From Chrysemys picta bellii (lineage: Eukaryota; Chordata; Testudines; Emydidae), in the NCBI RefSeq assembly GCF_011386835.1, contig NC_088805.1:17294836-17358835 (forward strand): DNA of 64,000 bases, read 5' to 3'. The first letter of the stretch is position 1; every line of letters begins with the position of its first letter. The position numbers were made by a program, and so were the translations under genes. A model generated the notes under the pieces. That model was not told the DNA's origin, did no database searches, and saw only the letters and a list, made by a program, of their open reading frames with translations. Below are positions 32,991-44,060 of the stretch, piece after piece.

Positions 32991-33203
32991 TTAGGTTCAG
33001 TGACTTGCAAGGTGTCACTTCCCCTTTTTTGACTCTGACAGATGTCCCAGCTGTCAGATGCTTAAAATGCTCAAGGGCCCTCTACCTAAGACAGCTGTGA
33101 TCATGAGAACCTCCACTGTGTTAGCTCTCAGGTGGTGTGCCGGAAAAGGTTAGAGAAAATAGCCTGAGACCTACTGCAGGCTGGGATTTCAGTTACTGGA
33201 GTA

Positions 33204-33342
33204 GCCTGCATTAGTGCAAAACCCGTGTGTAGAGACAGAATAGTTTGTACTGGTACAATTTGCCTGGGTTTCAAGCAGGGCAAAGTGCCCTGGTGCAGAT
33301 TGCACTGCCCTGGGGTAAATCGTGTTTGCACTAATGCAGGCT
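33204..33342. repeat. foldback with GCCTGCATTAGTGCAAA arms
   Basis: GCCTGCATTAGTGCAAAAC at the left and GTTTGCACTAATGCAGGC at the right pair with one extra A. Inner pieces CAGGGCAAAGTGCCCTG and TGGTACAATTTGCC continue the dyad. It shows no GTCTACAC end or hAT-type TSD, so the class is unknown. The open frames across it are an effect of the repeat. Confidence 0.75.
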
Positions 33343-33680
33343 CCCTTGGTGTCTGAGATCCCCATGGCCACAAGGCCTGGATTCTAAAAGGAGTCTCCAT
33401 GTGGGATGGCAGGCTGTGACTCCTTCTGTCGGAAATGCAAGGGAGAAGCCAGACCGACTTAACACTCTCCTTGTTTATCTTAATGGCCGTCTGGTAGGTG
33501 AAGTGCAATTACAGAGGGCATTTCCATCTGCAGGACTTTCCTAGGGGCTGAAAGAACATCCGTCTTCAGCAGCAGAGTCTGAATCCTTCCCATCCTGCTG
33601 GCAGATTGATAAGGAGGGAATTTCTTCCTCTGCAGCTAAGTGCTACCCTGATTTACTACAGCTCCTCCTTAAGCACTTCC
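33343..33680. other. unassigned sequence
   Basis: No repeat or exon recognised. Confidence 0.3.
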
Positions 33681-33682
33681 GG

Positions 33683-33790
33683 AGGTCAAAGGGCTGCAGA
33701 CATTAGTCCATAATGGCAGACCTGAGGTCATTTATAACCGATATGAATAGGTGTAATGCCTTGCTGCGAAGCCGTAAGTAAATAAACCTG
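33683..33790 (+). promoter_or_regulatory. candidate conserved element with nuclear-receptor-like sites
   Basis: AGGTCAAAGGGCT (33683-33695) is close to a DR1 nuclear-receptor site (HNF4/RXR type). GACCTGAGGTCATTTATAAC follows at 33719-33738. An ATG at 33713 with A at -3 and G at +4 opens 20 codons up to GCC|GTAAGTA (donor at 33774), so a short 5' coding exon is an alternative. I cannot match the 20 residues to any protein. Confidence 0.25.
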
Positions 33791-34647
33791 CCTCCCTCCC
33801 CCGACTCGCTTTGTAAAAACCTCTAAATGTGATGCAGAGTCGAGCAGAAGATGGAAGAATAACTGATGGTTCCCATTGAAAGAAATATATTACCCAACAG
33901 CTTGTGAGACAAGTGTGTTTATCTATTATTCTTATTGTATAGGACTGTGTAATTCAAGGCCTGAATTCCCTGGAGTGTGATGAGGGTGGAGACTGAGTGT
34001 TGCAATGCAATAGTACCCAGATGGATTTCCTTGGTTCTCATTGTTAAGGATTTGCTAGTATTTATAATAGAAGATTAGAATTTTCCTAGCTACATATTTT
34101 GATTTTAATCCACATTCTTAAAAGGGCAGATTTACAAAAGCAGCATGTTGTACTGACACTAATGTGGCTGTATGGTGTCTCGGTAGTTGTGACTGAGCTT
34201 TAGGTGTTGGCTCTGGTCACTTTCAGAAACAGTAAATTATACCAGCTGGTAGTGATTGGGATGAGAACAGGCCCACCACACCTGCAGTGGTCGGACAGGC
34301 AAAACTCCCCCTGGAGTTAAATGAAGGCCTGCAAGACTGAGTCCCATCAGCAGTGAAGCAAAGCGGTACATCAGGCACTACCATGTGAATGTATGAAGGG
34401 GCTAACCCTGGTCCCACTGAAATCAACAGCAGAACTCCCAAGCAAAAGAGGTCACTCGTAGCCTCAGCAGCTGCAAGGCAGCATTCAAATGTGGCATAAA
34501 GACCCAAAATGAGGGCTGGACAAACTAAAGCAGACTTTATAGAAATCACACTGTGAAATCACACTCTATAGAAATCAAGAGTGTCAGAGGGAATGACAGC
34601 CATTATTATGATCTATTATTGGTATCATCTCTGTTATTTGAACCACC
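33791..34647. other. unassigned sequence, no gene seen
   Basis: CCTGGTCCCACTGAAATCAA near 34410 is part of the recurring foldback core. Otherwise unique-looking. Confidence 0.3.
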
Positions 34648-34824
34648 CAGAGATGGATTTAAGGGCAGGCGACCCAGGTGACCGCCTGGGGTGCTGGGCA
34701 TTGGGGGGGGGGTGCTGGGTTCGGGGTGCTGTAAGGTATTCAACAGTTTAACAAATGGCCAGGGGGTTGGGGGCACTGAAGGCACTCCTTGCCTAGGGCA
34801 CCATTTCGTCTAGGGCCGGCCCTG
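34648..34824. mobile_element. hAT-type non-autonomous element
   Basis: Starts CAGAGATGGATTTAAGGGC and ends CTAGGGCCGGCCCTG. Flanks GAACCACC (34640-34647) and GTACTACC (34825-34832) agree at 6 of 8 positions, an eroded 8-bp target-site duplication. The right end resembles the CAGGGCCGGC end at 24283. The two termini of this copy do not match each other well, so the left edge is less sure. Confidence 0.7.
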
Positions 34825-36395
34825 GTACTACCCTGTAGAATTCTGTAGCGGGGTCTGGGTGTAATTTTCTATTAAATTCTGTATAATGGTCCAAACAGCC
34901 TATAGAAAATGTATCTTCTATTCAATTCAATAGGACTTTTCCAACTAAAACCAGGGAGCTGGGGGGACAGTCTCTTTGCAATCTATGTTTGAAAACTGTG
35001 TCTGTGCTTAGAATCCATATTTGCCTAATAATCCCACAACAGGAGCTGTCATCGTATGATACACAGAGCCAGGCTGATTTCTCTTACGGTTTAATTATTG
35101 GAAATTTGGTCTATTTGTCCTCGGCGCAATTCAAGTCCTACAGAGACAGGCAAGGTCAATAGCATGAATGGTGTTTATTTGCCTGGTTTTATCACGATCA
35201 AAAGTGGAAACAATTTCAACAAACAGTGGGGGAAATAAAGCCCTGTCCACCACCAGGGTTTTTAATAGGGTGCCATGGCTGAAGCTCCGGAGTCCCATTG
35301 GCTGCTTTGCACCTGAAGCCTGCCTGAGAAGCGCCGAGGTGATGACAACAGACCTTTAAGATAAATAAAATAACTGAATAAAAAGTGCTGAAAGACAGCA
35401 GCAGGTGAACTGTTAATAATAAAACCTGAGTTCCAGCCATCCCTGGCTGAATAGCGGCTGGGGTGAGCTTATCATTGAGTTGGGTTAATACACACAGTCC
35501 TTTCCCCCAATTTTTCAACAATTGTTTGGTTTCTCCTGCGATGTAGCTGGAAGGGTAAAAACGAATCCCCCTCTCCTTTTTTTTTTTTTTTTTTTTAAGA
35601 AGCAACTCTACCTAGCCTTTGTAAAGCTGCTGCCGTGGCCAGGTGCTGTTGGGGTGATAGCCACTGGTTGTTTAAGGAAAGTAAATATTGTGCTAGAAAT
35701 GATTACAGTTTCTATACAGAGGAGCACCCTATGAAGTGCGGTCTTTCATCAAGGATTGTTTGTCAAAGAAACTCAACACTTCAGCATGTGTGTTTGTGTG
35801 TGTCGGAGCCAGCTCTTGTTGAGTCAATGGAAAGGCTCCCATCGACATCGGTGAGAATCGCATCAAGCCCCGAGTGCGTGTGCGGCTCCCTTGGTTAGAG
35901 GTGATGCATTTCTGCAGCTCTTGATGGAATGACCTGGTGTTCGTTTCTCACTCGGTCCTGGTTGGAGGGGGCAGTGCGAGGAACGGAGGGTCGAATATCC
36001 AATTGAGATGGAGGGTCTGAGCCAGTGTCCGTTGTTGTCAATGGGAATCTCTCCACTGATTTCAATGGGCTTAGGATCAGGCCTGTTTGTCAGTAGCTTT
36101 CTTGACTCCACTTAGAAATTCGAGGAAGGGAAGCGGAAGCAGAGCAAAGGTGGAGGAGTTCCCACTAGTAACTCAGTTGTGTCTGTGGTGGAGTCTGGCC
36201 TGTCCTTACAGCCGTAGGACAAGATCTGAAACTCTCTTCCCCTTTCCTTGAAGCGAAAGACAGGGATCAAATGACTTGTTGGTGGGACCCGTCTGCAGTG
36301 CAAAGTCTATGTTCATATGGGGCTTGCTATGTCTAAACTCTCCATTGTGGGACAGCAGGGCTGAGGAAATAAGGGCAAAGAGTCTATTAATTTTT
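34825..36395. other. unassigned sequence, possible conserved non-coding DNA
   Basis: No gene seen. 35070-35170 (GGTTTAATTATTGGAAATTT, TCCTCGGCGCAATTCAAGTC) and 35310-35395 look unlike repeats. A T run lies at 35579-35596. CCACTGATTTCAATGGGCTT with GGATCAGGCC near 36060 belongs to the recurring foldback set. Confidence 0.3.
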
Positions 36396-36640
36396 CTGCT
36401 TTAGGACTTCGGAGACCCAGATTCAATTCCTTGCTCTGCCGTGGACTTCCTGTGTGAGCCTGGGCAAGTCACTTAGTCTCTCTGTGCCTCCGTTCCCCAT
36501 CTGTAAAATGGGAGTAGCAGCACTGCGCTAAGTCGTGGGGCGGTTGTGAGGATAAATACATTAAAGCTTGTGAAGCCCTGTGCGATCTACAGATGGAAAG
36601 TGCTATACCAGAACTGGTATTATTACTATTATTTATTTGA
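36396..36640 (+). repeat. tRNA-derived SINE, missing part of the head
   Basis: GGAGACCCAGATTCAATTCC (B-box region), GTGAGCCTGGGCAAGTCACT, TCTCTGTGCCTCCGTTCCCC, ATCTGTAAAATGGGAGTAGC and GAGGATAAATACATTAAAGC to GGAAAGTGCTATACCAGAAC follow the family order seen at 23690. Confidence 0.85.
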
Positions 36641-36774
36641 ATGTAGTCAACAAATATGTTTCCATGTTTCAATGGCACTGTGGCTACACCAGAAAGAGAA
36701 GAGAATCTCCCTATCTTAGTTACTACATGGCTCCTATCCCTGTAGTATCTCTGCACCTCACAATCATTAATGCA

Positions 36775-37035
36775 TTTATCCTCACAATACCCCATTAGGT
36801 AGGGCAGTAATATTATCCCCATTTTATGGATGGGGAACTGAGACACAGAAAAACTAAGGCCCAGATTTTAAAGGTATTTAGGCGTTGCTGCACTCTGCCT
36901 TGCAATGCCTAACTGAGAGGACCCTGTCTTATTTTCAAAAGGCATTTAGGCACTTAGGAGCCAAAATCCCAGAGACAGTCAGTACCCAATCCACTGGGCC
37001 AACCGGAATTTGGCCTAAATGTATAAAGCTCTTTG
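36775..37035. repeat. antisense MIR-like piece and AGGTATTTAGGC foldback
   Basis: 36785-36862: ACCCCATTAGGTAGGGCAGT, TATTATCCCCATTTTATGGA, GGAACTGAGACACAG is a reversed MIR-like tail. 36865-36975: AGATTTTAAAGGTATTTAGG, CCTAACTGAGAGGACC and TTTTCAAAAGGCATTTAGGC resemble the foldbacks at 38806 and 49316. Confidence 0.6.
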
Positions 37036-37479
37036 GGATGAGAGTCCCAACACACAATTTCCAGAAAACCCACCACTAACCAAAACATGGCCAGTTCTGC
37101 TCTCCCTGACATTGGTACAAAGGTGGAATAGTTCCACTGATGTCAGTGGGGTTATTTCATAGTTACACCAATTTAGTTAAGAATAGAGTGTGTCCTCTTC
37201 TACCTATGTATTGGGGTGGGTGTGTAGATAATGGGGTCCTCTCGAGAGGTGAAAGACATTACAGTACTCTTCAGAAACTGAACTCCCAACCTCAAAGGGA
37301 CCCAGAAAAGTAAGAGAAAAATGTCCCCTGGAAAAAGTGGGAGGCAACAAGTTTTGTTCATATTAATATGATCCAGGTAAATAAGTGGTTGAGTCGCACT
37401 GTGCCAGCCAATCCCAGTTGGAAAGACTGAAGTTGGTGCAAAAAGTGGTTGTCAGAAATGTTAGTATAATAGTGACAGC
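37036..37479. other. unassigned sequence with a foldback remnant
   Basis: 37135-37175 has CCACTGATGTCAGTGGGGTT and TAGTTACACCAATTTAG, like the foldback at 23391. No gene seen. Confidence 0.35.
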
Positions 37480-37730
37480 TGGAGGCCCCAACCCAGATCA
37501 GGCTCATTTGTGCTAGATGCTCTATGCACAGTAACCTGGTCCCTGCCCTGAAGAGCTTGCAGTCTAAATACCCAAGACAGGCAAGTTAGTGGAAGTGGAA
37601 ACAGTCAGAGAAAAGGGAAGTGATTTGCTCAAGGGCACACACCAGGTGGGAACTGAGACCAGAATGCAGCTCTTTGGAGTCCTAGGCCAACACCTGAGCT
37701 GCTGGGCCACACAGAATCTGATCAAGAGCA
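37480..37730 (-). repeat. CORE-type SINE, antisense
   Basis: GGTCCCTGCCCTGAAGAGCT, TGCAGTCTAAATACCCAAGA, GTGATTTGCTCAAGGGCACA, CACCAGGTGGGAACTGAGAC and CCTGAGCTGCTGGGCCACAC form a reversed SINE with body and tRNA-like head. Confidence 0.7.
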
Positions 37731-38805
37731 AATGCTTGAACCATCTGTTTCACAGCTGTAGACTTTGCAGAGCATAGATTCAAATTTGGCAGTGACCACT
37801 TTTCTCCAGCTCCTCTATGGGAAAAACAAGGCAGGACAGTGGAAATACAGAATCTACTGGAACATTGTGGGCTGATGTTAAAAGATCCTCTCCACTCTCA
37901 GTGACTCTGTTCATGCAGCACAGACTTCCCCAAAAGCCCAGCATGGCCACAGCATTCCAAACTGTAACTGCAGCAGGAGGAGAGTAGACCTAGGATCTGT
38001 AGTTCCTTTAAGGGCACCTGTCACTTTAAATGGATCTCCAGGGTTGGGGAAAGCCTTTCCATACTCCATCCCCGGCAGACCTCTGGGTGGCATTACCCAA
38101 AGACGGCGAGAACAGCGTGGGAACCATTAATCATCTCATCTGTTTTTTCTTTGTATTTAGTCTTCTTTTTAAAACACTTTTAAAAAATTAATTTAGTGCC
38201 GGGGAAAGTGACAGATTAATAGCCCTGGAGACCTCCGTCCTCTGTTTATCCACTGAACAGAGAGGTGTAGTGCAAAATTCTCCACGCTGCTTGTTAATGT
38301 GCCCCAACCCTGACCTAGAAGGACCACCTGTAGGGCTGAGTAGCTATTCAGTCACAACAGCCCATCATGCCTCTTTTGAGACTTACCAGTTAGTGTCACT
38401 CACCGCTTTGGTTTCATGACATGGATGCCTGGCCACAAGGATCTGGATGAAGATTCACCAGTTCATTTCGCACGGGCCATTCAGCAGCCATGGTAATAAC
38501 TTGTCTCTGAGGAACTACTGAGAGGGTATGGATTTGAACCAACAGCAAAGGTTGGAAGTTCTGTATAGCCCAATCCCACTCCACCTCCCTTTATTTATTT
38601 TAAAGGATATTTTGAGTCCCAATTCACTTCTCACAATTTTTCCCTCCAAAGGTGAAAAATGTCTAGTCTAGTGAGATCAGAACACAAGGAGGCCATAATA
38701 GCTATGGGAGGTTATTTTTACCTGAATAGGCACAGTGTAGACATACGGGCCAACGTCTTCATGCTTGGGTACCTACAGCTAGGCAATTAAATCTGCATAA
38801 TGTGG
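37731..38805. other. unassigned sequence, possible conserved non-coding DNA
   Basis: No gene seen. 38120-38225 (GGAACCATTAATCATCTCAT, AAAATTAATTTAGTGCCGGG, GTGACAGATTAATAGCCCTG) has many TAAT cores and no repeat signature. GTGTAGACATACGGG at 38728-38742 is an isolated MITE-like end. Confidence 0.3.
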
Positions 38806-38889
38806 CCCGATTTTCAAGGATGCTGAGCACTGGCAGCTCCCATTGACTTCTGTGGTATTAGTGGATGCTCAGAGCCTCTGAAAATAGGA
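38806..38889. repeat. foldback with GATTTTCA arms and shared core
   Basis: GATTTTCAAGGATGCTGAGC pairs with GCTCAGAGCCTCTGAAAAT. The centre is GCTCCCATTGACTTCTGTGG. Same family as 49316-49463. Confidence 0.75.
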
Positions 38890-40681
38890 CGCTTTTATTT
38901 ATGGGCCTTAAACATGAATCAAGGAGCCTAAATTTAGGCACCCAGGTTTGCAAAGCTTGATCTCTAGTAGAGAAATTAACCTTCTGTCCGCCAAGAGGTC
39001 CTCTAGGTTTTTGTTCTTTTATCCCCCGGTTTCATTTCTGATCCCACATTTTAAAGGGCTTGTGTTTTGCCTTCATACTGGACACATTGTTTGAATTAAC
39101 CCTACATGTTCTAGGTCTCTAATCCTGCAACAGGACAGATATTTTAAAGAGGGTTATAGTGCTGCACTGGATTTGGTTTTTTTGGCGGGACGGGGGAGGA
39201 CTCACAACCCCCCCCATCCCCTTTTTACTGACTAGTTTGTGTAAGGTTGCCAGAAGCAAAGTAACGAGACCTAATTTCAATTAGTAATGCTACCGCTGAT
39301 TCTCTCTGCTCACTCAGGACGGGACTTTTCAAGACCTGTATTTGGTTTTTGAACTACCTCATCTCTCAGACCCAGGGGGCGGGGGCTGGGACAACTCTGT
39401 GGGAGGCCGTGGTGTTGAATCCATTTGGCTAGTATGCCCAAGGGGCCTTCCATCATCACTGGCTTCGCATGGAGTGAAGGCTTCTCCATTCATTGCACCT
39501 GGTGGCACTGAGGAATTTTACCAGGCATGAGTTACTCAGAAAACCCCCCTTCTCTTTCTGCTCTGTCCGAGACATTGTAGGGTATGATTTTCCCGCTCCC
39601 CTTTGCTCAAGGAGGGCCTCAGGGCCAGAAATTCAAGTACGTCCATAATTATGTTTGAAAGGCAAAGAACTTGAGAGAAATGTCACATCTGCACCCAACA
39701 TACCCTTAATTACTCGCAATGGACACTTCGGCTTCAAAGGCCACCCAGTTATTGCGTGTGTTTACTATAAACACAGCAGCTGTTATGGGTTATGGGGGTG
39801 GCCATTTAGCTGGATGTTGATGAAGTCAAACCCTGACATCCTTACCTGAGACCAGATCACTCAGTCCGTGGGAAAATCCGCTCACGGGGTTGAGCAGAAA
39901 ACTCAGTATAGGAACCTCATGGAGTCCTCCCCGGATCCCTTCCAGAGGGGAAGAGGATGGGAGTTGCCCCTCCAGCCCCAGAGGCTGCAAATTCCCTAAG
40001 CTGTGCATGAATCCTGAGGGATCTGTAGGAGGCCTGGACTATGCACACAGAGGGCCGGGAGCCATTCAGAAGGGCCCCTCCTGCTGTCACTAGGCAAGCA
40101 GTGCTATAAACAACACACTGATGGTAAGAACATGAGAGCCAAAGGGCACAGCAAGAAAACTAAGCAAACTGGCTTTCTAGGCCAAATCCTGTCCCTCTTG
40201 AGGGTGGGGGGCGCGGAATGCTCCGAAGGGCAAGAAATGAGAAACCTGCAAAAGAGGGGTTGAGCCCCTGTATGCAGGTGAATACAAGGCTGTGGGGGAA
40301 TCCCGCACATCAGGACTGGGGCATTCTGGGGGGAAAGCGATTCGGGGGAGTAGAGTCAGTAGATTCAGTTTCTCAGCTATATGGTTCCACTGGCCAACTC
40401 CCCATCACTGTGCAGGGAGGGGGTGAGGGGCAGCAGCCATGGGAGTTACCACAGAGCTGGGCCTGCAGATTCAATAGCAATGGAGCAGCTGCTCCCATTC
40501 CTTCTCCCAGAAGTGCCACAGCCTTCCTCAGCATGCTGGGTCCAGGATTCGGGGCTCAGCCAGAGTCCCCAGAGAGCAAATTCCTTCCTTCCCCCACCCC
40601 CACATACACACAGGTAGAAAGTACCAAGCTATGCTCCTAGGAGGGTGGGTAGGCTGTAGCCCCTCCCAAATGTAAAGCTGT
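38890..40681. other. unassigned sequence, no gene seen
   Basis: About 1.8 kb with no recognised exon or repeat. Overlapping frames near 40200-40640 lack domains. Confidence 0.3.
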
Positions 40682-40749
40682 GGGTGAAATCCTGGCCTCA
40701 TGGATCCAGTGGGAAGTCTGCCATTGACTTGAGTGGAGCCAGGGTTTTC
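40682..40749. repeat. foldback related to 18347-18418
   Basis: GGGTGAAATCCTGGCCTCA (from about 40682) faces GTGGAGCCAGGGTTTTCAT, with CTGCCATTGACTTGAG between. It abuts the antisense CR1 that follows. Confidence 0.7.
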
Positions 40750-40945
40750 ATAGATTCATAGATTCAAGGACTGGAAGGGACCTCGAGAGGTCATCGAGTC
40801 CAGTCCCCTGCCCGCATGGCAGGACCAAATACTGTCTAGACCATCCCTGATAGACATTTATCTAACCTACTCTTAAATATCTCCAGAGATGGAGATTCCA
40901 CAACCTCCCTAGGCAATTTCCCCCTTGGAGTTTTCCAGAGCAGTT
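40745..40945 (-). mobile_element. CR1 LINE 3' end, antisense
   Basis: TTCATAGATTCATAGATTCA, GGACTGGAAGGGACCTCGAG, AGGTCATCGAGTCCAGTCCC, CTACTCTTAAATATCTCC and GAGATTCCACAACCTCCCTA are the reversed CR1 3' end, in the subtype also common in birds. Confidence 0.9.
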
Positions 40946-41357
40946 CAGTCTGCATGTAGTGACACACATCTCTGACCGGGGCTGTGATAAACCAAACGAG
41001 CCACTGCAGGGAAGGGGGAGCGACAGAGAGAGATTATCTGGGGAACCAAGAGGAAAGTAGGGGAAGACCTTTTAACTGCATTAAATGTCTGGCAGGTGGG
41101 TGAGCCTTTGCATAAACCACATTTTCCTGTGAAGGCAGGCAACAAGGCTTACCTTAGAGCAGGACGCTGTGGGGCCCAGCCCCATCCTTGTGGAAATAGC
41201 CCGAGTCACATGATTCGTCCCGTTGACTACTCAAGGTAAGGGGTTGCAGGATTGGGCCCAAATCATTGAGATCCTCTGCTATTTTTTCTGATGACTTTTT
41301 GTCCTTAATTAGCAAAATAACCCATCTTGCTAACGGCAGCAGAATCAATGTGTCATA
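40946..41357. other. unassigned sequence with a foldback remnant
   Basis: 41160-41262 has GCAGGACGCTGTGGGGCCCA, GTCCCGTTGACTACTCAAGG and GTTGCAGGATTGGGCCCAAA, related to the foldback at 20064-20160. No gene seen. Confidence 0.35.
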
Positions 41358-41605
41358 TAGCGAATGGGCCCCAGCGTGTCGGGGAGTGGAAGAGGAAGGA
41401 TGGCCCAGGTGCTAGCGTGGGAGGTAGGAGATCCGCCATTGATTCCCTGCCGCCACGAGCTTCCTATGGCACCTCGGGGAAGTTGCTTCGTGTCTGTGCC
41501 CCTGTAGGGCTAATAGTGCTAGCCCACCCTACAGGGATGGTATGAGGATGAATACATTAAACGTGATGAGAGGTTTAGGTACTACAGTCATGGGGGCTAT
41601 AGAAG
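41358..41605 (+). repeat. tRNA-derived SINE, diverged
   Basis: GGCCCAGGTGCTAGCGTGGG, AGGTAGGAGATCCGCCATTG (head), GCACCTCGGGGAAGTTGCTT, TAATAGTGCTAGCCCACCCT, GAGGATGAATACATTAAACG and GGTACTACAGTCATGGGGGC follow the order of the 23690 copy. Confidence 0.75.
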
Positions 41606-42331
41606 TACCACAGTTAGATCAAAGGCAGCATAGTGCAGGCCTCTCTCAGCCCTGTGGTAACAGATGCCCTTTACATTGAAGCAGCAGCCTTGGTTCAGCT
41701 TAGCCCTCTCCACAACATTTCCTTTTTGTCCCAGCAGGGTTAGCAAACAAGGCTGTGTGGGATCCTCTGATCCCAAAGCTGTCTGCCTGGGCAGTGTTTG
41801 GAGTGGCACTCTGAATGACAGCGTGCGGGTGGCGCTGCTTATACCTGAATTGTAAGAGCCGAGTTGCATTTTCCTAGAGAAGGGGAACGTGCTGGTGCTT
41901 ATCTCTGCCACTGGGAATTACGGATTGCTTTGTAAGTCGGTGTGCCTGCAGTCCAAGAAAAACTCCAATGTGCTGTCATAGTGATTTGAAGCAGAAGGGG
42001 AGGGCTGGGTGCAAAACTCATGATAGAGAAAAGAGGTGAGTGGAAAAATGTATAGCCATGAGACAGAGAGGCTAAGGAGAGCTGTGGGGTGAGAGAATTC
42101 AGGACAAGCTGACTTTTGCAATGGCTTTGGCAAGTATGGTACAAAATCCGGAATTGGTATGAGGCAACGGCAGAGTGTAATTTATGAATGGGCTTTAGTT
42201 ACAGGATTGGAGGGACAGAATGTGCAACAATTCACAATTGTTCAGCCCAAACAGGTGATGGGTGATTTCTAAGTTTTTCTTTCCTTTAGTGGAAACTCTT
42301 CATGCTGGCAACATTTATTTGAAATAACATC

Positions 42332-42333
<2 letters not shown>
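41606..42333. other. unassigned sequence
   Basis: No exon or repeat recognised. Confidence 0.3.

Positions 42334-42384
<51 letters not shown>
42334..42384. repeat. (TG)n microsatellite
   Basis: About 25 uninterrupted TG units. Confidence 0.98.
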
Positions 42385-42386
<2 letters not shown>

Positions 42387-43421
42387 ATTTATGGTAGTGG
42401 TACGTAATCTTTTCTGATTTCATTCTTGGTTCATCCTAGAGGAAAACAGAGGGGAGGGGGAAGTACCAATCCAAGGGGTGGGATGGGCGTGTGAAGCTGG
42501 GGAAGGGTTGAGAAGAAAAAAGAAGGCAAAGGAGATTTTGGTGTTTATAGCTCCATTGAATGAGAAGAGATGCCATGCCACCTATTGGACCAACGGAACC
42601 ATTGCAAAACATTAGTTTTCAGGCCAAGCAGAAGATCCCTCTTCAGGAGAACAGAAGTCACATAAGAAGTTATTGTTGCTGCAGGGTTTTGGCCTTCAAA
42701 GGATTGGTGTCCTGAAACATTGCAGCCCAAACACCTCCAACGAAGTGTGTTCCTTTGAAAGGGTTTAGGGTTGACTGAGTAGGTAGGGGACACATCTACA
42801 GAAGTAATCTGGATTGAGGTGCACTTGCAAACTGACTTTATGTGCCGTGACTTTGATTTTTTTCAATACCTCAATGACCAGGAAGCTGGATTCAGAAAGG
42901 AAGCCCCCTCCTCTCACCAGAAGGAGGATCAAACAGGCCAATGTTTACACAAGTCATCCCACATCAGAGAGGCACCCTTAAAGAGGGAGAAACAACAACA
43001 AAACCTGTTGCATATTTATAGTATTATGTCCTAAAAGAGACCAGGCACTCCCTTACCTCAGAGGGAAAGAAATTCCCAATATCTATTACTTATGAAGTTA
43101 CCCTTCCCATAATGTACAATCCGTTAAAATGAGCATTCCAGTGATGAACGGAGAGACTCACCAAAGCATCACACAGTAAGAAATAGTCATTGAGAAGCCT
43201 GACAACCAAACATCTAGAGTACTAGCCTTTTGCTCAATTGTTTTTCTCAAAGACCTATTAATAATTCTAGACACACTAAGTGACATTGTGTTGACAGAAG
43301 ATGTATGAATTCTATAGCATGTAAATGTTCACCTACTGCCAATATCTGTGAGTAGGTATAATGTGTATTGATATAAAAGTCTTGTACATACAGAACACTG
43401 GATCAGTTCTTCTGACCTGTA
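42385..43421. other. unassigned sequence, no gene seen
   Basis: AT-rich DNA without a recognised exon or repeat. Confidence 0.3.
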
Positions 43422-43617
43422 GGGTACGTCTACACTTCAAGCTAGCTAGGTACCCATCCGAGACACTAGGTACGTACTCAGGACAGATAGCCCTCCTGCC
43501 GCTCGCTCCACTATGGCGACACTTCTATTTTTAGTGTGCTAGCTCAGTCAGAGCTAGTGCAGGTATGTCTCCTCGAGCTAGAAATGACACTTTCCAGCTT
43601 GAAGTGTAGACACACTC
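43422..43617. mobile_element. MITE with GTCTACACTTCAAGCT ends, about 196 bp
   Basis: GGGTACGTCTACACTTCAAG with CTAG at the left and AGCTTGAAGTGTAGACACAC at the right share a 16-bp exact inverted repeat (GTCTACACTTCAAGCT). Inside, GAGCTAGTGCAGG and CTAGCTAGG add smaller dyads. TA flanks both outer edges. The GTCTACAC ends relate it to the Harbinger element at 50658, while a TA duplication would fit another superfamily. Confidence 0.75.
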
Positions 43618-43689
43618 TATGTTACACATTAGAACCAATGACAATTATTCTGAAAAGTCATAGAGATCTGGACATGGTTCTGGAGGGGA

Positions 43690-44060
43690 GAAAGGAGCAA
43701 GTGTTGTAATGATCTTCAAAGAAGATAAAATACAAAAAGTGCCTGTGTAATGATTAAGGGGCTGGAGGGACTGATTTACAGGGGGGAAATATTTCAAAAC
43801 CTATGCCTAGCAACAACAAAAACCTAAAGAAACAAATCATTAGGCTGTACATATATTGAGGGGGGGGGCAAATACCAAGGAGGAAGAGGAATTATTTAGG
43901 GTGATTCTGTGGGCTATGACGAGGAATAAGGAGATGAAATTAAGACAAGGAAAATGTAGGCTGAAGAGAGGGAGAATCTGAGAACAGTGAGATAGGACAG
44001 ACGGTGGAATTGGTTCCCAAAGAAAGTGACATTTATTCTAAGAGTAATTGGGAGGCTGCT
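43690..44060 (+). mobile_element. degraded CR1 LINE piece, sense
   Basis: TTAAGGGGCTGGAGGGACTG, AATAAGGAGATGAAATTAAG, ACAAGGAAAATGTAGGCTGA and GGTGGAATTGGTTCCCAAAG with AAAGTGAC match the late ORF2/3' region of CR1 in order. Confidence 0.65.
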
